Source: Rhodotorula mucilaginosa
Lineage: Eukaryota > Basidiomycota > Microbotryomycetes > Sporidiobolales > Sporidiobolaceae
Assembly (NCBI GenBank): GCA_034406715.1
Contig: CP137869.1
Coordinates: forward strand, 372,001 to 436,000
Length of the DNA stretch: 64,000 bases
Direction of reading: 5' to 3'
Below the pieces are notes generated by a model. That model was given only the letters and a program-made list of their open reading frames with translations. It ran no database searches and was not told where the DNA came from. The position numbers and the translations under genes are program-made. Below, in pieces: positions 23,546-33,770 of the stretch (position 1 is the stretch's first letter; each line of letters starts with the position of its first letter).

Positions 23546-24304
23546 TTTGTGCGGTCGGGTGTGACTTTTTACAGGTAGAGTAGTGGATAAGTAGCGGCGA
23601 AAGATGATTGCGTCAAGTGTGTAGTCCTGACGAGAGAGAAGCGAAGGGAAAAGAATTTTCGACGGCGAGAGAGCGTCGAGAGCGCGGAAAAGCGATGACG
23701 ACGTCGCGCGTGCGAACCGAGGCGCGGGAGCGGCAAACGGGGAGCCCAGGCGCAAAGAGAGACGAGGAAAAGTCATCGTCAGCTCGTGCCACTCTCGCAC
23801 TCTAGGCCTGCTCTTAAAGACCACATACCTGATCTCTTGGAACGGGACAGGAGCAAGTGCAGGAGGAGAACCAGATCTGCGTCCGTCTGGCTCGACGCCC
23901 AACGGCCGGCTGTCGCTCGCACCCTCGTTTTTTTTTTTTCCCGCCGACCCCGCAAGTCCGGAGCCTTCCTTGGCTCTCCAGCCCAAGTCTGGCGTGTTGT
24001 GACGCAGCTGGGGTAGCTTTGCGCGGAGTATACAGATATAACTATCCTGCGCGAGCCTGAAATACATAGCGCGAATCAACTATGCATTTTGACGTACGGC
24101 TATCATACGGCGGCGAGTTCGAGAGCAGACAGCACAAGCTGGCGGGCATCACCAACGGGACTCTTTCGAGCAGCTGGATTGACCAGGCGAGGTCGGGAAG
24201 CACATGCGCAGGACATACAACAAGCAAGCGGGACGCCTACGAAACCACCATCACGACCGCCACCCTCGACCACGTTAACCCAACTTCATTGCACACCGCT
24301 TCAG
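23546..24304. other. Upstream region of HAD gene, with possible N-terminal extension
   Basis: 760 bp upstream of the HAD start Met. The minus-strand frame from 23776 to 23546 is open and continuous with the phosphatase. A run of 12 T occurs at 23928-23939. Nothing else recognisable is seen up to the stop codon of the next gene at 24305. Confidence 0.45.
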
Positions 24305-27300
24305 TCATGGCGCCTGTCCTCCGTTCGCCGCGGTCTCCTCCAGCTTAGTCAGACCTGCAGGCGCCCGCTCCTCGTCGTCTTCGGCCGAGAAATCCCGGTG
24401 CGCGGCCGCGGCCGGAGGCGAGTCGATGAGCCTCCTGACGCGAGCCCGCGGCACCGCGAACGCTGCTGGCATCATGAGTCGCTCGTTCTCCTGCTGCTGA
24501 TCCGCAGGGCCGTCCAGAACACTGCTCAGGTCGTGCGCGTCGACGAGCGGCAGCGGCGGAGGCGGCGTGCTGCTACTGGTCGGCCGCAGCGGGTACTCTC
24601 GCTGCCAAGAGCGTTCCGCCGAGATCGGGTACGCCGGGCACGGGGGCAGTCGCGAAGACGAGAATGACGGCGGGGTCGCACTTGGAGTGCGAGCTGGCAC
24701 GAAGCCGTTACTCGAGCTTGGGATCGGGGGAGCGCCCAGCGGCGGCGAAGGAAAGCGTGTCGGTGCTTCGAGGTCGATGTTGGGATTCTCGTCCTCGGCG
24801 GCAGATGCGGCACCATCGGCTTGGAGGAGCAGAGTCGTAATCTGCGACGCGAGGCCGGGCCAATCCTCCTCCGACCTGCTTTCGATTCCGTCAATCTCGA
24901 CTTCCTCGAGCTCATCGACCTCGTCGTCGTTGTCCTTCGGCTCGTCGTTCTTCCTGCTTTCGTGCTCCTCGGTCGACTCGTCTTCGACGCTGATCTCCGC
25001 TTCGAGCCAGTTGCTGTCGAGGGATCCGAGGCTCGAGTCGCCCATGCCGGTGTCGCTCGTCAGAGCTTGGAGAACTTGCCGGCGGCGATTACTGAGTCCG
25101 ACGATGGCGTAGTGAGGATCCGCGGGCTGGAGTGCGCTCGAATCTCCGTTCTCGGGTTCGACGGGTCCGTGACTCTGCTGCAGGCGAGTTCCGCGGACCA
25201 GAGCGGGACGGGTCGGACGGGCTTCGCGGGTGGCACCGCTCGCGCGCCTCGTCGTCTTCTTCTTCTTCCCTTCCGAAGCCGTCGGCTCGATCAAGCGTCG
25301 TCTCTTGGCCTTGGGACCGCGCGTGTGCTCGTCGGCGTCGTCGTCGCCATCGTCATCGCCATCGCTGAGGACGTGGGTCGACATGGCTGCGAGTTTGCTG
25401 TACGTTTCCAGGTTGTGCCGCTGCCTCTTGCGCGGGAGCTGGCGCGAGAGAGTGGCCGACAACCTCGACGCTTTGACGCGCTTGGGCATGTCCGGCGAGT
25501 CGACGCTGCGGTACGCTTCGTCGAGTGCGCGCTCGAGGGCACGGTCGCCCGTTTGCTGACGCAGCGGTGGGCCCGCTTTGGGCGGGTGCCGGCGGCGACA
25601 GCCGTTCGGTGGCGGTCCCGGAATTCTGCGCGGGCCTTTCAGGCGGGGGGTTGTCCTCGGCGTTTTCTCTGCTGAGTAGAGCGAGAGAGGTAAGGCATTA
25701 GTTACTCCGAGCACGCCCTTTACGCCTGATGCTCACCTTGGACGTTCTCCTCTTGAGCTAGCTCCCATGCTTTGGTCTCGCGCTGGACGAGTCCGTGCAG
25801 CTCTGCGATCCTCGACTGCAGCTATACGAGGGGCAGTCGACCTTTTCCGTCAGCTCGCGTCGCTCTTGCCGCGGATCCAAAAGTGGTCCACACACGTACT
25901 CCCGCGATCTGATTCAGGGTATGGTGCAGCTGCTCGCGGTGCTCTTCCAGCTCCGGTCCTCTCTGCAAATTCCGCTCGACCAGTTCCTTCGGCAACCGGC
26001 GCGGCAACAACTCTTCACCGATCGGGTCGGGCAGGTAGAAGAAATCGTCCGAGAGACGCCGCGCGTTGACGCGGATGTCTTCGTCTGCCAGTTCGTCGAG
26101 GTCGGAGGTCTCGGTCGCCGAGTCGGAGCGGGAGAGGCCAGGGAGCGAGTCGCCGCCGGGAGGCGAACTCGGCGGGCTCGATGACGGATCTGCGCGAGAC
26201 AGGCGTAGCCTCCTGCGGCGACGTCGGTGGCGCTCCGATTCGCTCGAATCGGGTTCGAACGCCCTTGCGACGTCCAGAGACGGCACGGGGTGAAGCCAAT
26301 CCGGCGAGCTGACAAAGTCGGACTCGGTGTCTGCCATCTCGAGCATCCTCGCCCGTTCGTTCGCACCGGTGCACCACCTCCGCAACTCGTAGTCGTCGCG
26401 GAGGAGGCGCAGCGGATTGTGGACCAGCCGGTCTTGCCGGCGTTCCTCGGCTTGCCACTCGTCGGTGCCGGAAGAATCACTCAGCATGTCGAAATCGTCG
26501 GTTTCGACGATGATATCGTGCGTCAACGTGTAACTCCGACCTGAGCGAACGGGAGAGGCGGTCTTGCTGGTGCAGTCAAAGTGGTCGCCGTCGTCGTCGA
26601 GCAGTTCGGTGATCGAGTCGGCTGCGTCGCGCGCCTTGCCGATCGCCTCGCGGCGACACCACACGATCGCTCCATCTGCGGCCCACAGCGTGTAGGTCGG
26701 AGGGAGTCGCTCGCGGAGTACGGGGATGATCGTTGCCGGGAACAGCTCGCAGAGGTAGGTCCGGATCTGGGAGAGGAGCTCGATCACGGAAAGGTAGTCG
26801 TACGCCCTCGAGCCCGGATCCTTCCGGGTGTTCTTCGCCGTGTTGCGACGCCGCGAACGGAACTGACCCGTGTATTCGAGCGAGTCAGACTCGGCAGGAT
26901 CGTCGACGTCGAGCCGTCGCCCTTGAGAAGGTCGCCGCAGTTCGTCTCGCCACGATCTGGCTTGTCCAGTTCCTGGTCCAGAGGACTCGCGCTCGTCCTC
27001 GTCGACGCCCATCATGGCGTACTCGTACATCGTTTGGGCGTCGCTCCACTCGTACGGCACTGGGCGACTCGGGTCGGCGGCCAACAGCATGAGCAAGCGA
27101 AAGTCGTTTTCGCTCGAGATGTCGGGCGCGGCAGGGTCGGACACGGCGGCGGTTCCAAGGTCCTCGTAGGCGCTGCGGAGCTTGATGGCAAAGTCGCGAA
27201 GGCGAGCCGAGACCGCGTCCGGGTGCCAGCGGGACGAGCGAGGCAAGTCGGTACCGGTCGGTGGTGGCGACGAAAGCGTAAGGTCGGGAGAGCCAGGTGC

Positions 27301-27804
27301 GTCCTCCGAGTCGCTGTCTATGACCATGGGACTCGAACGTGGGTGCATCTGGGGCGAGAGGTCCCACGTCTCGTGGCTCCCGTCGACAAGAGTGACGATG
27401 ACCTCGTCGAGCTCGAGGTTCCACTCGACCGCCTGGACGGCGAACTGCCACCACGCGCTGGCATCAGCAGCCAAGGGGTCTGGTTGCCGGAGATCGACGC
27501 TGGCGAGCGCTCGACGCGCACGCTGCCACGGTTCGGGAACTTTAGACGCTCGCCGCGGTCGGAACGTCGGCGGGCGCAACTCGTGCGTGTGGAGGGCCTG
27601 CGGCACGGGGTACGCGCTCGGCGGGACCAGCTTCAACTGCATCGCGCTGTGTGTACCGTAGAGAGTGCTGCTGCGTGCGACGGTGAGCGCGTCAGCCAGT
27701 CGCAGTTTTGACATCTGCAAGTTGACGACGAGAGAGCGCACTTTGCCGGGCAGCTGCCGCACCGGACGCAATGGCGCCGCTCTGTACCGCACCCCAGAGA
27801 GCAC
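24305..27804 (-). CDS. Unrecognised large acidic protein (1,116 aa)
   Basis: I do not recognise this protein. Three exons, 27804-25900, 25815-25737 and 25671-24305, join in phase into 1,116 residues; the small middle exon is what links two long open frames. The N-terminal 200 residues contain the more ordered parts, such as WWQFAVQAVEWNLELDEVIV. A second ordered block reads YLSVIELLSQIRTYLCELF, followed by an acidic and Ser-rich linker. A likely coiled coil runs through the middle exon (IAELHGLVQRETKAWELAQE). The last third is highly charged, with an Asp-rich run before HTRGPKAKRRR, a probable nuclear localisation signal, and Glu/Asp runs later. This pattern suggests a nuclear scaffold. Plus-strand open frames through this gene mirror its GC-rich codons and are not genes. 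It diverges from the quinone reductase gene. Confidence 0.65.
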
Positions 27805-28253
27805 TGTGACCGCTCACACGCCTCAGATGGCTGGTCCGGGTCGTGTGAAGCCAAGTGCACGAGGAAGAGCGGCAAAATCAGTTTGTCCAATTTGATCACT
27901 CTTCCTCGGAGTGCCCCGGCTGTAGCGGTGGCAAGTCTGAAGTATAGAAAGTCGCACTCTTTCCCGTATACACTCTTCCGCCTCAAGGACCTCAGCAGGT
28001 GGCGATTTCCCCGGACATCCACGGATTTAGGCCGTTCCATTCGATTTGTCTGGACAAATCGCCGGTCGCTTCAAAAGCGTGGCCTGGGAAGTAAGCCTTC
28101 CTCTAGTAGCCGACAGTACTCGAGTCTACATGCTATATATGTAAGAATTCGAGGGAGATCTCCGAAAAAGCGGTCCGAAAATAGGACGGCGATGTCATCT
28201 CTCCGGCTTCTCTCCTTTCTGCTCTCTACACTGCTGAAGAAGGCCCGCCGAAC
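27805..28253. promoter_or_regulatory. Divergent promoter region, unknown gene / quinone reductase
   Basis: 450 bp lie between the two start codons. The right-hand part (28090-28200) is AT-richer, with ACATGCTATATATGTAAG near 28125-28142, which holds a TATA-like core about 120 bp upstream of the reductase start. No other site is clear. Confidence 0.5.
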
Positions 28254-29847
28254 ATGACCCAGATGCGCGCGATCCTCATCAAGAATGGCAAGAGCGACAG
28301 CGCCAAAGACCTGTACCTCGGAGAGGCAGAACGCCCGACCTTGAAAGAAGGAGATGGCCGAATCATCGTCAAGGTGCGCCCATTACTACACAGCGTGCTC
28401 GGCGAGGTGGACGCTGATGCGAGTGTCTCTATTCGCTACAGATCAAAGCCTTCGGAGTGAACCGGATGGATATCATGCAGCGTGAGTCTCGCCCCGAATT
28501 CGACTTCCCCACCTTGCGGCGAGTGATCCTGATTCTGCTTTCCTTCAGGCCGCGGTCTGTACCCGCTCCCGCCCGGGACTTCTCCCATCCTCGGCGTCGA
28601 GTTCAGTGGAACGGTTGAAGAAACCGGCTCGAGCGACTTCAAGAAGGGCGAACCGGTGTGAGTGGAAACCACGCTCGTCCCCTCGCAGCAGGCCCATGCA
28701 AGGCTGACCACGACTGTCTTCTCTCAGATTCGGTCTCGCTACCGGCGGCGCATATGCCGAATACATTTCCGTCCCCGCGGGGATGTGCACGCGCAAGCCG
28801 GACCACGTCTCGTGGGAACAAGCCGCTGCCGTTCCGGAGAACTGGCTCACGGCGTGGCAGGCGCTCTTCCTCATCGCCGAGATGAAGCCCGGAAGCAAAG
28901 TCCTCATCCACGCTGGCGCTTCGGGAGTCGGATTGGCCGCGATCCAGCTCGCAAAGACCTTTGATGCGTAAGTGGCGCCGCCTAGTCCTCCTTGTCGCTT
29001 TGCTCACCTCTTCTCCTCGATCTTCAGGGGTCTGATCATCGCTACTGCGGGCACGGACGAAAAGTGCAAGTACGTCGAGCAGCACGGTGCGGCAAAGGGT
29101 GTCAACTACAAGACACAAGACTTTTCCGAAGAGGTGCGGAAGCCTTTCTTGTGCCCGTCGACACGAGGTCCTCGGCTACAGCCCTCACACCAACTTACCC
29201 GCCGTCCTCGCAGGTCGCCAAGATCACCGACAATACCGGCGTCGACATCATCATCGACTTTATCGGTGCCTCGTACTGGAAAAAGAACATCGCCTCCCTC
29301 GCTCGCGACGGCCGGATGGTCCTTCTCGGACTCATGGGCGGAGCCAAGACGGATGAGCCGCTCGACCTTAGTCAACTCTTGTACAAGCGCCTCCGCATTG
29401 AGGGTAAGTCACCCGGCGAGCGGTCATCTCGGGCAAAAGCTTTCAACCGTTGCAACCCAATCATCTATCCCTTGCTCACCCCACCTGCGATTTGCCAACA
29501 GGAACCACCTTGCGCTCGAGATCGCTCGAGTACCAAAGTCATCTCCTGCAAGACTTTTCCAAAAAGGCTCTCGACAAGGTCTTTGCGCGGTGCAAAGGCG
29601 ACCAGGGTCTCGACCTGGTGATCCACAAGGTCCGTCGGCGCCTTCATCGGGCATTGGCTTTACCCCTTGCGTACAACTGATCCCTTCTTATCACAGGTGT
29701 TCGACTGGAAGCAGGCGACAGAAGCGCACGAAGAGATGGAGCAGGTGCGTTCTCCGGCTGCACAGACTGCAGCTGCTAGCTTGCAAGCTGACCGGACCCC
29801 GTCTTCAGGCAAAGAACATCGGAAAGATCATCATGACCATCTCGTAG
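28254..29847 (+). CDS. NAD(P)H:quinone oxidoreductase, MDR family (TP53I3/zeta-crystallin-like)
   Basis: Nine exons (28254-28373, 28442-28481, 28549-28657, 28728-28967, 29028-29133, 29214-29403, 29502-29629, 29697-29744, 29809-29847) give 339 residues. The N-terminal half is the GroES-like substrate domain with AFGVNRMDIMQR and the family VEFSGTVEE. The Rossmann half carries IHAGASGVGLAAIQLAK, the AxxGxGxxA-type NADPH loop, then IIATAGTDEKC and the typical VDIIIDFIGASYW. No zinc-binding Cys set is present, as in quinone reductases as opposed to alcohol dehydrogenases. The ending KNIGKIIMTI is typical of this group. It reduces quinones or other reactive carbonyls in the cytosol using NADPH; the true substrate is unknown. 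It converges on NTA1 with 84 bp between stops. Confidence 0.94.
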
Positions 29848-29931
29848 AGTTCCCTTATGTAGGCCCGGTCTGAGAAATAATGACAACAACAGATACTCCT
29901 CGCCTTGTTCCATTCCTACTGCTCTTGAGGT

Positions 29932-31239
29932 TCAGGTACTTTGCGAGGCCGGAAGCGAGACGCGAGCGATGACAACCTTTTCTCCGCGCTTGCCGGCATG
30001 GTCGATCACGCAGGGCCTGTCTGAGAGCTCCAATGCGCAACTCGAGCCGGTAAAGACCACGTCTGTCGTCACCAAGGTCGTCAGCATACTTGGTCCAATC
30101 TCTTGTCAAGAGGGGAAGGCGTCTCTCACCTCCCTCGCGGCCGACTCGGTTCGCGCAAACAAAGGCGGCACCTGATCCGATTAACGGACTGAGCCGAAGG
30201 ACCCAGTACGAGATGACGCTTCGGACTTCTTCCCATTGCGATGCGGCCGCCGCCGCGTCCTTGCCGTCTCCAGAGTCGTCTCGTTGACTTTCATCTTCCG
30301 ACGAGTCCAACGGCGGCTCCGAGTCAAGCCACGCCATCGAACCGACGACAATGTCGGCCCGCTTCTCGCTCGCAAAAGTCGCAAGCTCAAACTTCTCGAA
30401 CGGGGCGTCGAAGGTCGGCATATTGAGATCCATGCAGATTGCCGGAACGAGTCGAAAGGTGCTTGGGGCCGAGTGGTGGCTTGCCGAATTATTGGCGGCG
30501 GCGGCGACGGCGTGGAAAGGGGAGGAGGAGGGGAAGGGCAAGTCGAGCGCCACAAAGCCCGTACCGGCTTCTGCCCACAGGTAGTCGGCGCGATCGTTTG
30601 TGAGCTCACCGTACAAAAACGTCTTGTGGTACGTATGGACGTGTGCTCCGTCTGGCCCGACAACAAGTAGCGAGTTGTGGTAGATTGGCCGTCGGTCGGT
30701 CCCGCGAGTTTGAGGATTGACGGTCGGAAGGCCGATTAAGACGTAGCAGCCGAGTCTTTGTGCTTCACGGGAGCGCCTGTCAGCATTCCAGAGGCGAAAA
30801 AAGAGCTCGGGAACGTCTGTATCCTCCCTCACCTGTCGAAGCAGCCCAGCGAACGTCGGTCCATCTCCTGCCTCTGCGAATTCCCGGACGTCCTCTTTCG
30901 ACTGGAAGCAATAGCCTGTCGTGTTGTCCCCGAAGCCGGTCAATCTCGATGCACAGCAGCGCGCGAGGAGCGGAGAGAGGTCTTCGAAAGCCGCACCGGT
31001 GAAGGCCATTTCTGGCAGCACGAGGAGGTCGAGCTCGCCGGGTACGAGGCTAGCAAGCGCAATCAAGCATGTCAGCCCTCCTCAAAGAAGCACACGCTGC
31101 GCGCCGTCGTCGTCTCGAGCCAATCAAGTCGTTTGGCGTACCCAGCGATGAGCGCCTCGGCGCGGAGTCTCGAAGCGTCCCAGTCTTTGAAGCAAGGCGA
31201 CAGCTGCACACACGCCGTGCGAAGGAAGCGTTCCGTCAT
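29932..31239 (-). CDS. NTA1: Protein N-terminal amidase NTA1
   Basis: A nitrilase-superfamily enzyme that deamidates N-terminal Asn and Gln, feeding proteins to the Arg branch of the N-degron pathway. Three exons, 31239-31142, 31049-30130 and 30062-29932, give 382 residues. The Glu-Lys-Cys triad is visible: Glu46 in VLPEMAFTG, Lys in TYHKTFLYGEL and Cys in VPAICMDLN. The specificity region LTGFGDNTTGYC fits NTA1. An acidic insert near the last third (SSEDESQRDDSGDGKD) is not part of the core. The last exon, after a 67-nt intron, supplies the closing strands through TGSSCALELSDRP. Reading straight through that intron gives a longer unrelated tail, so the spliced end at 29932 is preferred. Confidence 0.93.
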
Positions 31240-32183
31240 TGGGCGTCTGGCAGGTGCCCCGAGGTGGGCGAGACCGCGAATCGAGAGAGGCCAAGCAAGA
31301 GTGGTCGCTCAGGTTTTCGCCAAAGCCAACTTGATGCAAACGCAAGTTTGCAAGGAAGGGATTGAGAAAAGCACCTGGTTGAATAGGCAAGGGTGAAAAG
31401 GAAACAAGCGGCACAAGGAGGAAGGGGGCGAGACATGAGTGGGTGCGGAGGAGGGGGAGGGGACAAAACAGGTCGACGAGGGGGACGAGGGGGAGGGGAG
31501 AGCGGGTGCTAAAACAAGGGATGTAGACACGACAAAGACAAAGGGAGGACGACGGCGACATGTACGGTACAGACGAGAGTGCGTGAAACAAAAAGGGGGA
31601 GGAGGGGTTTCCTGACGGTGCCCCCAGTCCAGGCGAGAAATAGCTGGACAAACCGAAAGGGGGCGAAACCGCTCGACGTGCCGGGGCCAGCGTCGTGGTG
31701 GTGACGATGGTCGGACCGTCGAGGAGGAACCCGAACACGAGTCGTATGAATGGCGTACATGGACCGATAGAGACGAGGCGACAACAGGTGGGGGAGCGAA
31801 AGAGAGAGGACGACGAAATTTGACGCGCAAGGTTACCGGAACCCTGGGGGTATTCCCTCCGTTAAGAACGATTGCTGGTATCCGCAAGATGGGTGGCGAA
31901 TGTTGGTGACGACATCGAAGACTGCCGAAAAGACGAAATACACTGGGCGGGCGCGGGAGAGGGAGTAGCGTCCGGAGAAATGACGACGACGACGACGATG
32001 GCGACGACAACAACGACATGGGTGCGGAGGAGAGCGAAAGCGAAGAAAGAGAGGACACATAGTTTCCCGGCGAGCGAGAGCGACAAGAGTCTGAGCGCGG
32101 CCGAAGGAGAGAAGACGTTAGCATCTGGAGTCGAGCAATACGTTCGGCAGCAACGTACAAGTGTGGCTCGCTTTCGAAAGCCT
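31240..32183. other. Long C/T-rich gap: NTA1 promoter and Edc1-like 3' flank
   Basis: 940 bp between two minus-strand genes. On the minus strand it is rich in C and T, with many CCTC, TCTC and CGTC words, above all at 31400-31620 and 31800-32080. An 852-nt open frame (31309-32160) exists because stop codons need purines that are scarce here; it reads as low-complexity Ser/Pro/Arg and I do not call it a gene. Much of this stretch may be 3' UTR of the Edc1-like gene. Confidence 0.5.
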
Positions 32184-33494
32184 TTAGTGGGTAGCGACGA
32201 CAGTCTCGACGGCCTGACGGCGGAGCATGAACGACGGCATCGGGAGCGCGCTCGGAGCAGGCGAGTTGTGGAACGTCGGCCCGGCATAACGCGGCTCGAC
32301 CGCCGCCGCCGACTTGGTCGGCGTCGCGACGAGGTTGTCGACGACGACCTGCGGCGGAGCAACGGCGGCAGCTCGCTTCTGACGACGGTTCGACGAGGCA
32401 GGAGCGCCAGAAAAGACGTCGGGTTCGGTGGCGGCGGCGGCGAGATCGAGGGTGGCGATGCCGAACGTGATGCTGTCCTTGATCTGGTTGCGGCGCTGAC
32501 GAGCCGGCGTGAAGTTGGTGACGGCGGTGGTAGTAGTGGTGGTCGCGGTCACCTGCTGAACGAGCTGGACCTCGTCGGTGCGGAGGAGCAACTCTTGCTG
32601 CCAGTTGAGGGAGGACGATGACGACGACGTCGACGGGAACGAGTCCGAGTGCGAGGTCGTCAGGGCAGGGCGACTGCGACCGGCGCTATTGTTGTACGGC
32701 ATAGGCGCCGGACGAAGGTCCTTGGCGGGCTGTACGCGAGAGCGGGGACGCGCGACGGGCGATCCATTGTTGCCGTTGCGGGCGGTCGTCGCCGACGAGG
32801 TGTTCGACCCGGCTCGGAGAAGTTCCTGCTGCCACGAGAGCGACTCTTTCGGCTTGGCAGACTTGTCCTGCTGTTGCTGGTTGCCGCCGATGTTGAGGAC
32901 AGGCATGTCCCACTCGTCTTCGACGTTCAAGAGGGCGGTGTAGTGCGCCGAACGGGTGGCGTCTTGGCCGAGCGAGCGGGAGGTGCTCGTTGTCGGAGGC
33001 GGAGGCGGTGCAGCGAACAGGTTGGCGTCTGCGGTTGGAGGCATGGGCGGACTGGGCTGCCTTGCCGCACGACCACCGCGACGTTTCCGGTTCGACTTGG
33101 TCGGCGAGTCGGGGGCCGCGTCGGGCGCAGCAGGCTCGGGAGCGGTCGCGTCCCGGCGGAGCGGGCTGTCTGTGCTGCTGGTGGTGCTCTTCTTCTCGCG
33201 GTTCCTGCGCCTGGTCTGACCTGCTATCGCTGGCCCGTCGACAATGTCTGCAGGCTTGGCGAGCGCGGTCGGTTCGGGCTGAGGCGGTTGGGACTGGTGG
33301 CGTGATGACCTGGCGGGCGAACTCGACCTCGACGACGAGTGCTTTGACGAGGACTGGGGGAGAGTGATGATGCCCGGTACGGCAGCATGTCTGGCCTGGC
33401 GAGAGGGCGACGCGGGTTGGTGGCGAGGCGTGGAAGCGGCGACGGCCGAGGCTGGAGATGGCCGCGCGAGCGGAGATGCCGTCGAACGAGGCAT
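32184..33494 (-). CDS. Edc1/PNRC-like enhancer of mRNA decapping (candidate)
   Basis: A single coding exon of 436 residues, almost wholly disordered and rich in Ser, Pro, Ala and Gln. The telling motif is at the C-terminus: RYAGPTFHNSPAPSALPMPS. It fits the pattern YAGxxF...SPxPxxLPxPxF of Edc1/Edc2 and the human PNRC proteins, in which this stretch contacts Dcp1 and Dcp2 and stimulates decapping in P-bodies. Two repeats of a second motif, LSWQQELLRAG and LNWQQELLLRT, lie in the middle and may be docking helices. I chose Met 33494. The in-frame Met at 33563 lies in an apparent 5' UTR intron that starts AGAG|GTGCAT and ends CCTTGTCAG just upstream of the chosen start. The function is inferred from the motif alone. 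Confidence 0.72.
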   Translation of the reverse strand: MPRSTASPLARPSPASAVAASTPRHQPASPSRQARHAAVPGIITLPQSSSKHSSSRSSSPARSSRHQSQPPQPEPTALAKPADIVDGPAIAGQTRRRNREKKSTTSSTDSPLRRDATAPEPAAPDAAPDSPTKSNRKRRGGRAARQPSPPMPPTADANLFAAPPPPPTTSTSRSLGQDATRSAHYTALLNVEDEWDMPVLNIGGNQQQQDKSAKPKESLSWQQELLRAGSNTSSATTARNGNNGSPVARPRSRVQPAKDLRPAPMPYNNSAGRSRPALTTSHSDSFPSTSSSSSSLNWQQELLLRTDEVQLVQQVTATTTTTTAVTNFTPARQRRNQIKDSITFGIATLDLAAAATEPDVFSGAPASSNRRQKRAAAVAPPQVVVDNLVATPTKSAAAVEPRYAGPTFHNSPAPSALPMPSFMLRRQAVETVVATH

Positions 33495-33770
33495 CGAGTG
33501 GGTCTGACAAGGAGGGACAGGGTCAGTGTCGGACTCGGTGATCGCTGTGTGCGCTCCATGCACCTCTAGACTGCGTGATCAGCGAGCGAGCGCGGCGGGA
33601 AGCGTGTCGAGCGAAAAGGAGAACCGCGCCCGCTTTGCGCCCCCTCGACCCCAATTCGACAGATTGTATTCAACCAATACAACTCTCAATTGAATCCGAT
33701 CAATACACTCGCGGCCCCCTTCCTCCAGGGCCCAGACTCCCCTATTAGCGACTCGCCCAGCGTGCTCACT
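33495..33770. promoter_or_regulatory. Divergent promoter with CCAAT-type boxes
   Basis: The 276-bp region separates the Edc1-like gene from the small hydrolase-fold gene. It includes a likely 5' UTR intron of the Edc1-like gene (about 33506-33565 on the minus strand) and an AT-rich core at 33660-33710. That core has TTCAACCAATACA at about 33670 and ATCAATACA at about 33700, candidate CCAAT elements. The boxes are read by eye only. Confidence 0.5.

Noticed and set aside
23928-23939. T12 run as a possible Pol III terminator or element end
   Set aside because: No tRNA-like or 5S-like sequence, target-site duplication or repeat lies next to it; a simple homopolymer is the plainest view.
24821-25675. 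Plus-strand open frame of 284 codons
   Set aside because: Antisense shadow of the last exon of the unknown minus-strand gene; low-complexity Arg/Ala/Val composition.
26581-27711. Plus-strand open frame of 376 codons inside the large unknown gene
   Set aside because: It mirrors the GC-rich third-position pattern of the minus-strand exon, has biased Arg/Val content and no family match; the minus strand joins three exons in phase.
31309-32160. Minus-strand open frame of 283 codons
   Set aside because: A product of pyrimidine-rich DNA with few stop codons; Ser/Pro/Arg low complexity and no splice or domain support.
33495-33563. Upstream Met 33563 as start of the Edc1-like gene
   Set aside because: It sits on a GTGCATG donor; the sequence before 33494 ends in a pyrimidine tract and CAG with a CTGAC branch site, so it looks like a 5' UTR intron.
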